DNA of 5,411 nucleotides, from contig JAUWMY010000214.1 in assembly GCA_030612945.1 (NCBI GenBank), positions 1 to 5,411 on the forward strand, given 5' to 3'. Numbering within the stretch: position 1 is the first letter of the stretch; each line of letters opens with the position of its first letter. This document shows positions 5,362 through 5,411 of this stretch, piece after piece. Below the pieces are notes generated by a model. The model had not been told where the DNA came from and did not search any database. It saw nothing but the letters and a program-made list of their open reading frames with translations. The position numbers and the translations under genes were made by a program. This stretch comes from Desulfobacteraceae bacterium (lineage in GTDB: Bacteria > Desulfobacterota > DSM-4660 > Desulfatiglandales > Desulfatiglandaceae).

Positions 5362-5411
5362 CCGGTCCCGTGTGTGGAAATACGGATATGTGATGACAAA
5401 GGACAGGATCT
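5362..5411 (+). pseudogene. In-frame continuation of the ligase after the TAA
   Basis: Read in the same frame as the ligase, the bases after TAA 5359-5361 encode PVPCVEIRICDDKGQD and run off the window. Together with the preceding LGSVG this matches the conserved ligase pattern GSVG(R/K)PVPGVEVRIVDDxGxE. The TAA therefore replaces a single internal codon, normally Arg or Lys, with no frameshift. The rest of the gene, if present, lies beyond the window. Confidence 0.75.

Overview
The window looks like chromosomal DNA from a Gram-negative, probably anaerobic bacterium, most likely Desulfobacterota (formerly Deltaproteobacteria). This rests on general resemblance: a TAXI-type TRAP transporter with a fused permease, an ANL-family acyl-CoA ligase, moderate base composition, and an AT-rich inverted repeat between genes. 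No marker gene fixes the taxon, and the sequence could be a metagenome contig.

Left part (1-2591, + strand): an uptake operon. It opens with the last 61 residues of a TAXI solute-binding protein. A 223-base intercistronic region rich in inverted repeats follows. Next is a complete 665-residue TRAP permease of the fused small-plus-large type, starting at TTG. A 61-residue two-helix membrane protein overlaps its stop codon by ATGA. A weak hairpin closes the unit and lies against the end of a convergent gene.

Middle (2614-3402, - strand): a creatininase-superfamily amidohydrolase of 262 residues. The fold motifs are well kept, but two active-site positions are changed: the canonical EQHG reads EQEG, and the canonical ETS reads MTS.

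Right part (3403-5411): about 900 bases without an intact gene, then a ligase gene. The gap holds a possible promoter for the creatininase-like gene, two perfect short hairpins, an imperfect inverted repeat of about 180 bases, a sigma70-like promoter, and a 43-codon relic of a short-chain dehydrogenase/reductase (SDR) N-terminus that has lost all three cofactor-loop glycines. The AMP-binding ligase has a good ribosome binding site. Its reading frame is cut by an in-frame TAA after residue 346, and recognisable ligase sequence continues in the same frame to the window edge.

The parts suggest import of an organic acid or similar small molecule by the TRAP system, with possible amide or ring hydrolysis and CoA activation nearby. 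The actual substrate cannot be read from the sequence. The SDR relic and the interrupted ligase suggest that the right-hand catabolic cluster is decaying, unless the stop is an assembly error. The most unusual signal is the 275-384 region, where four complementary segments can form mutually exclusive hairpins just before the permease gene.
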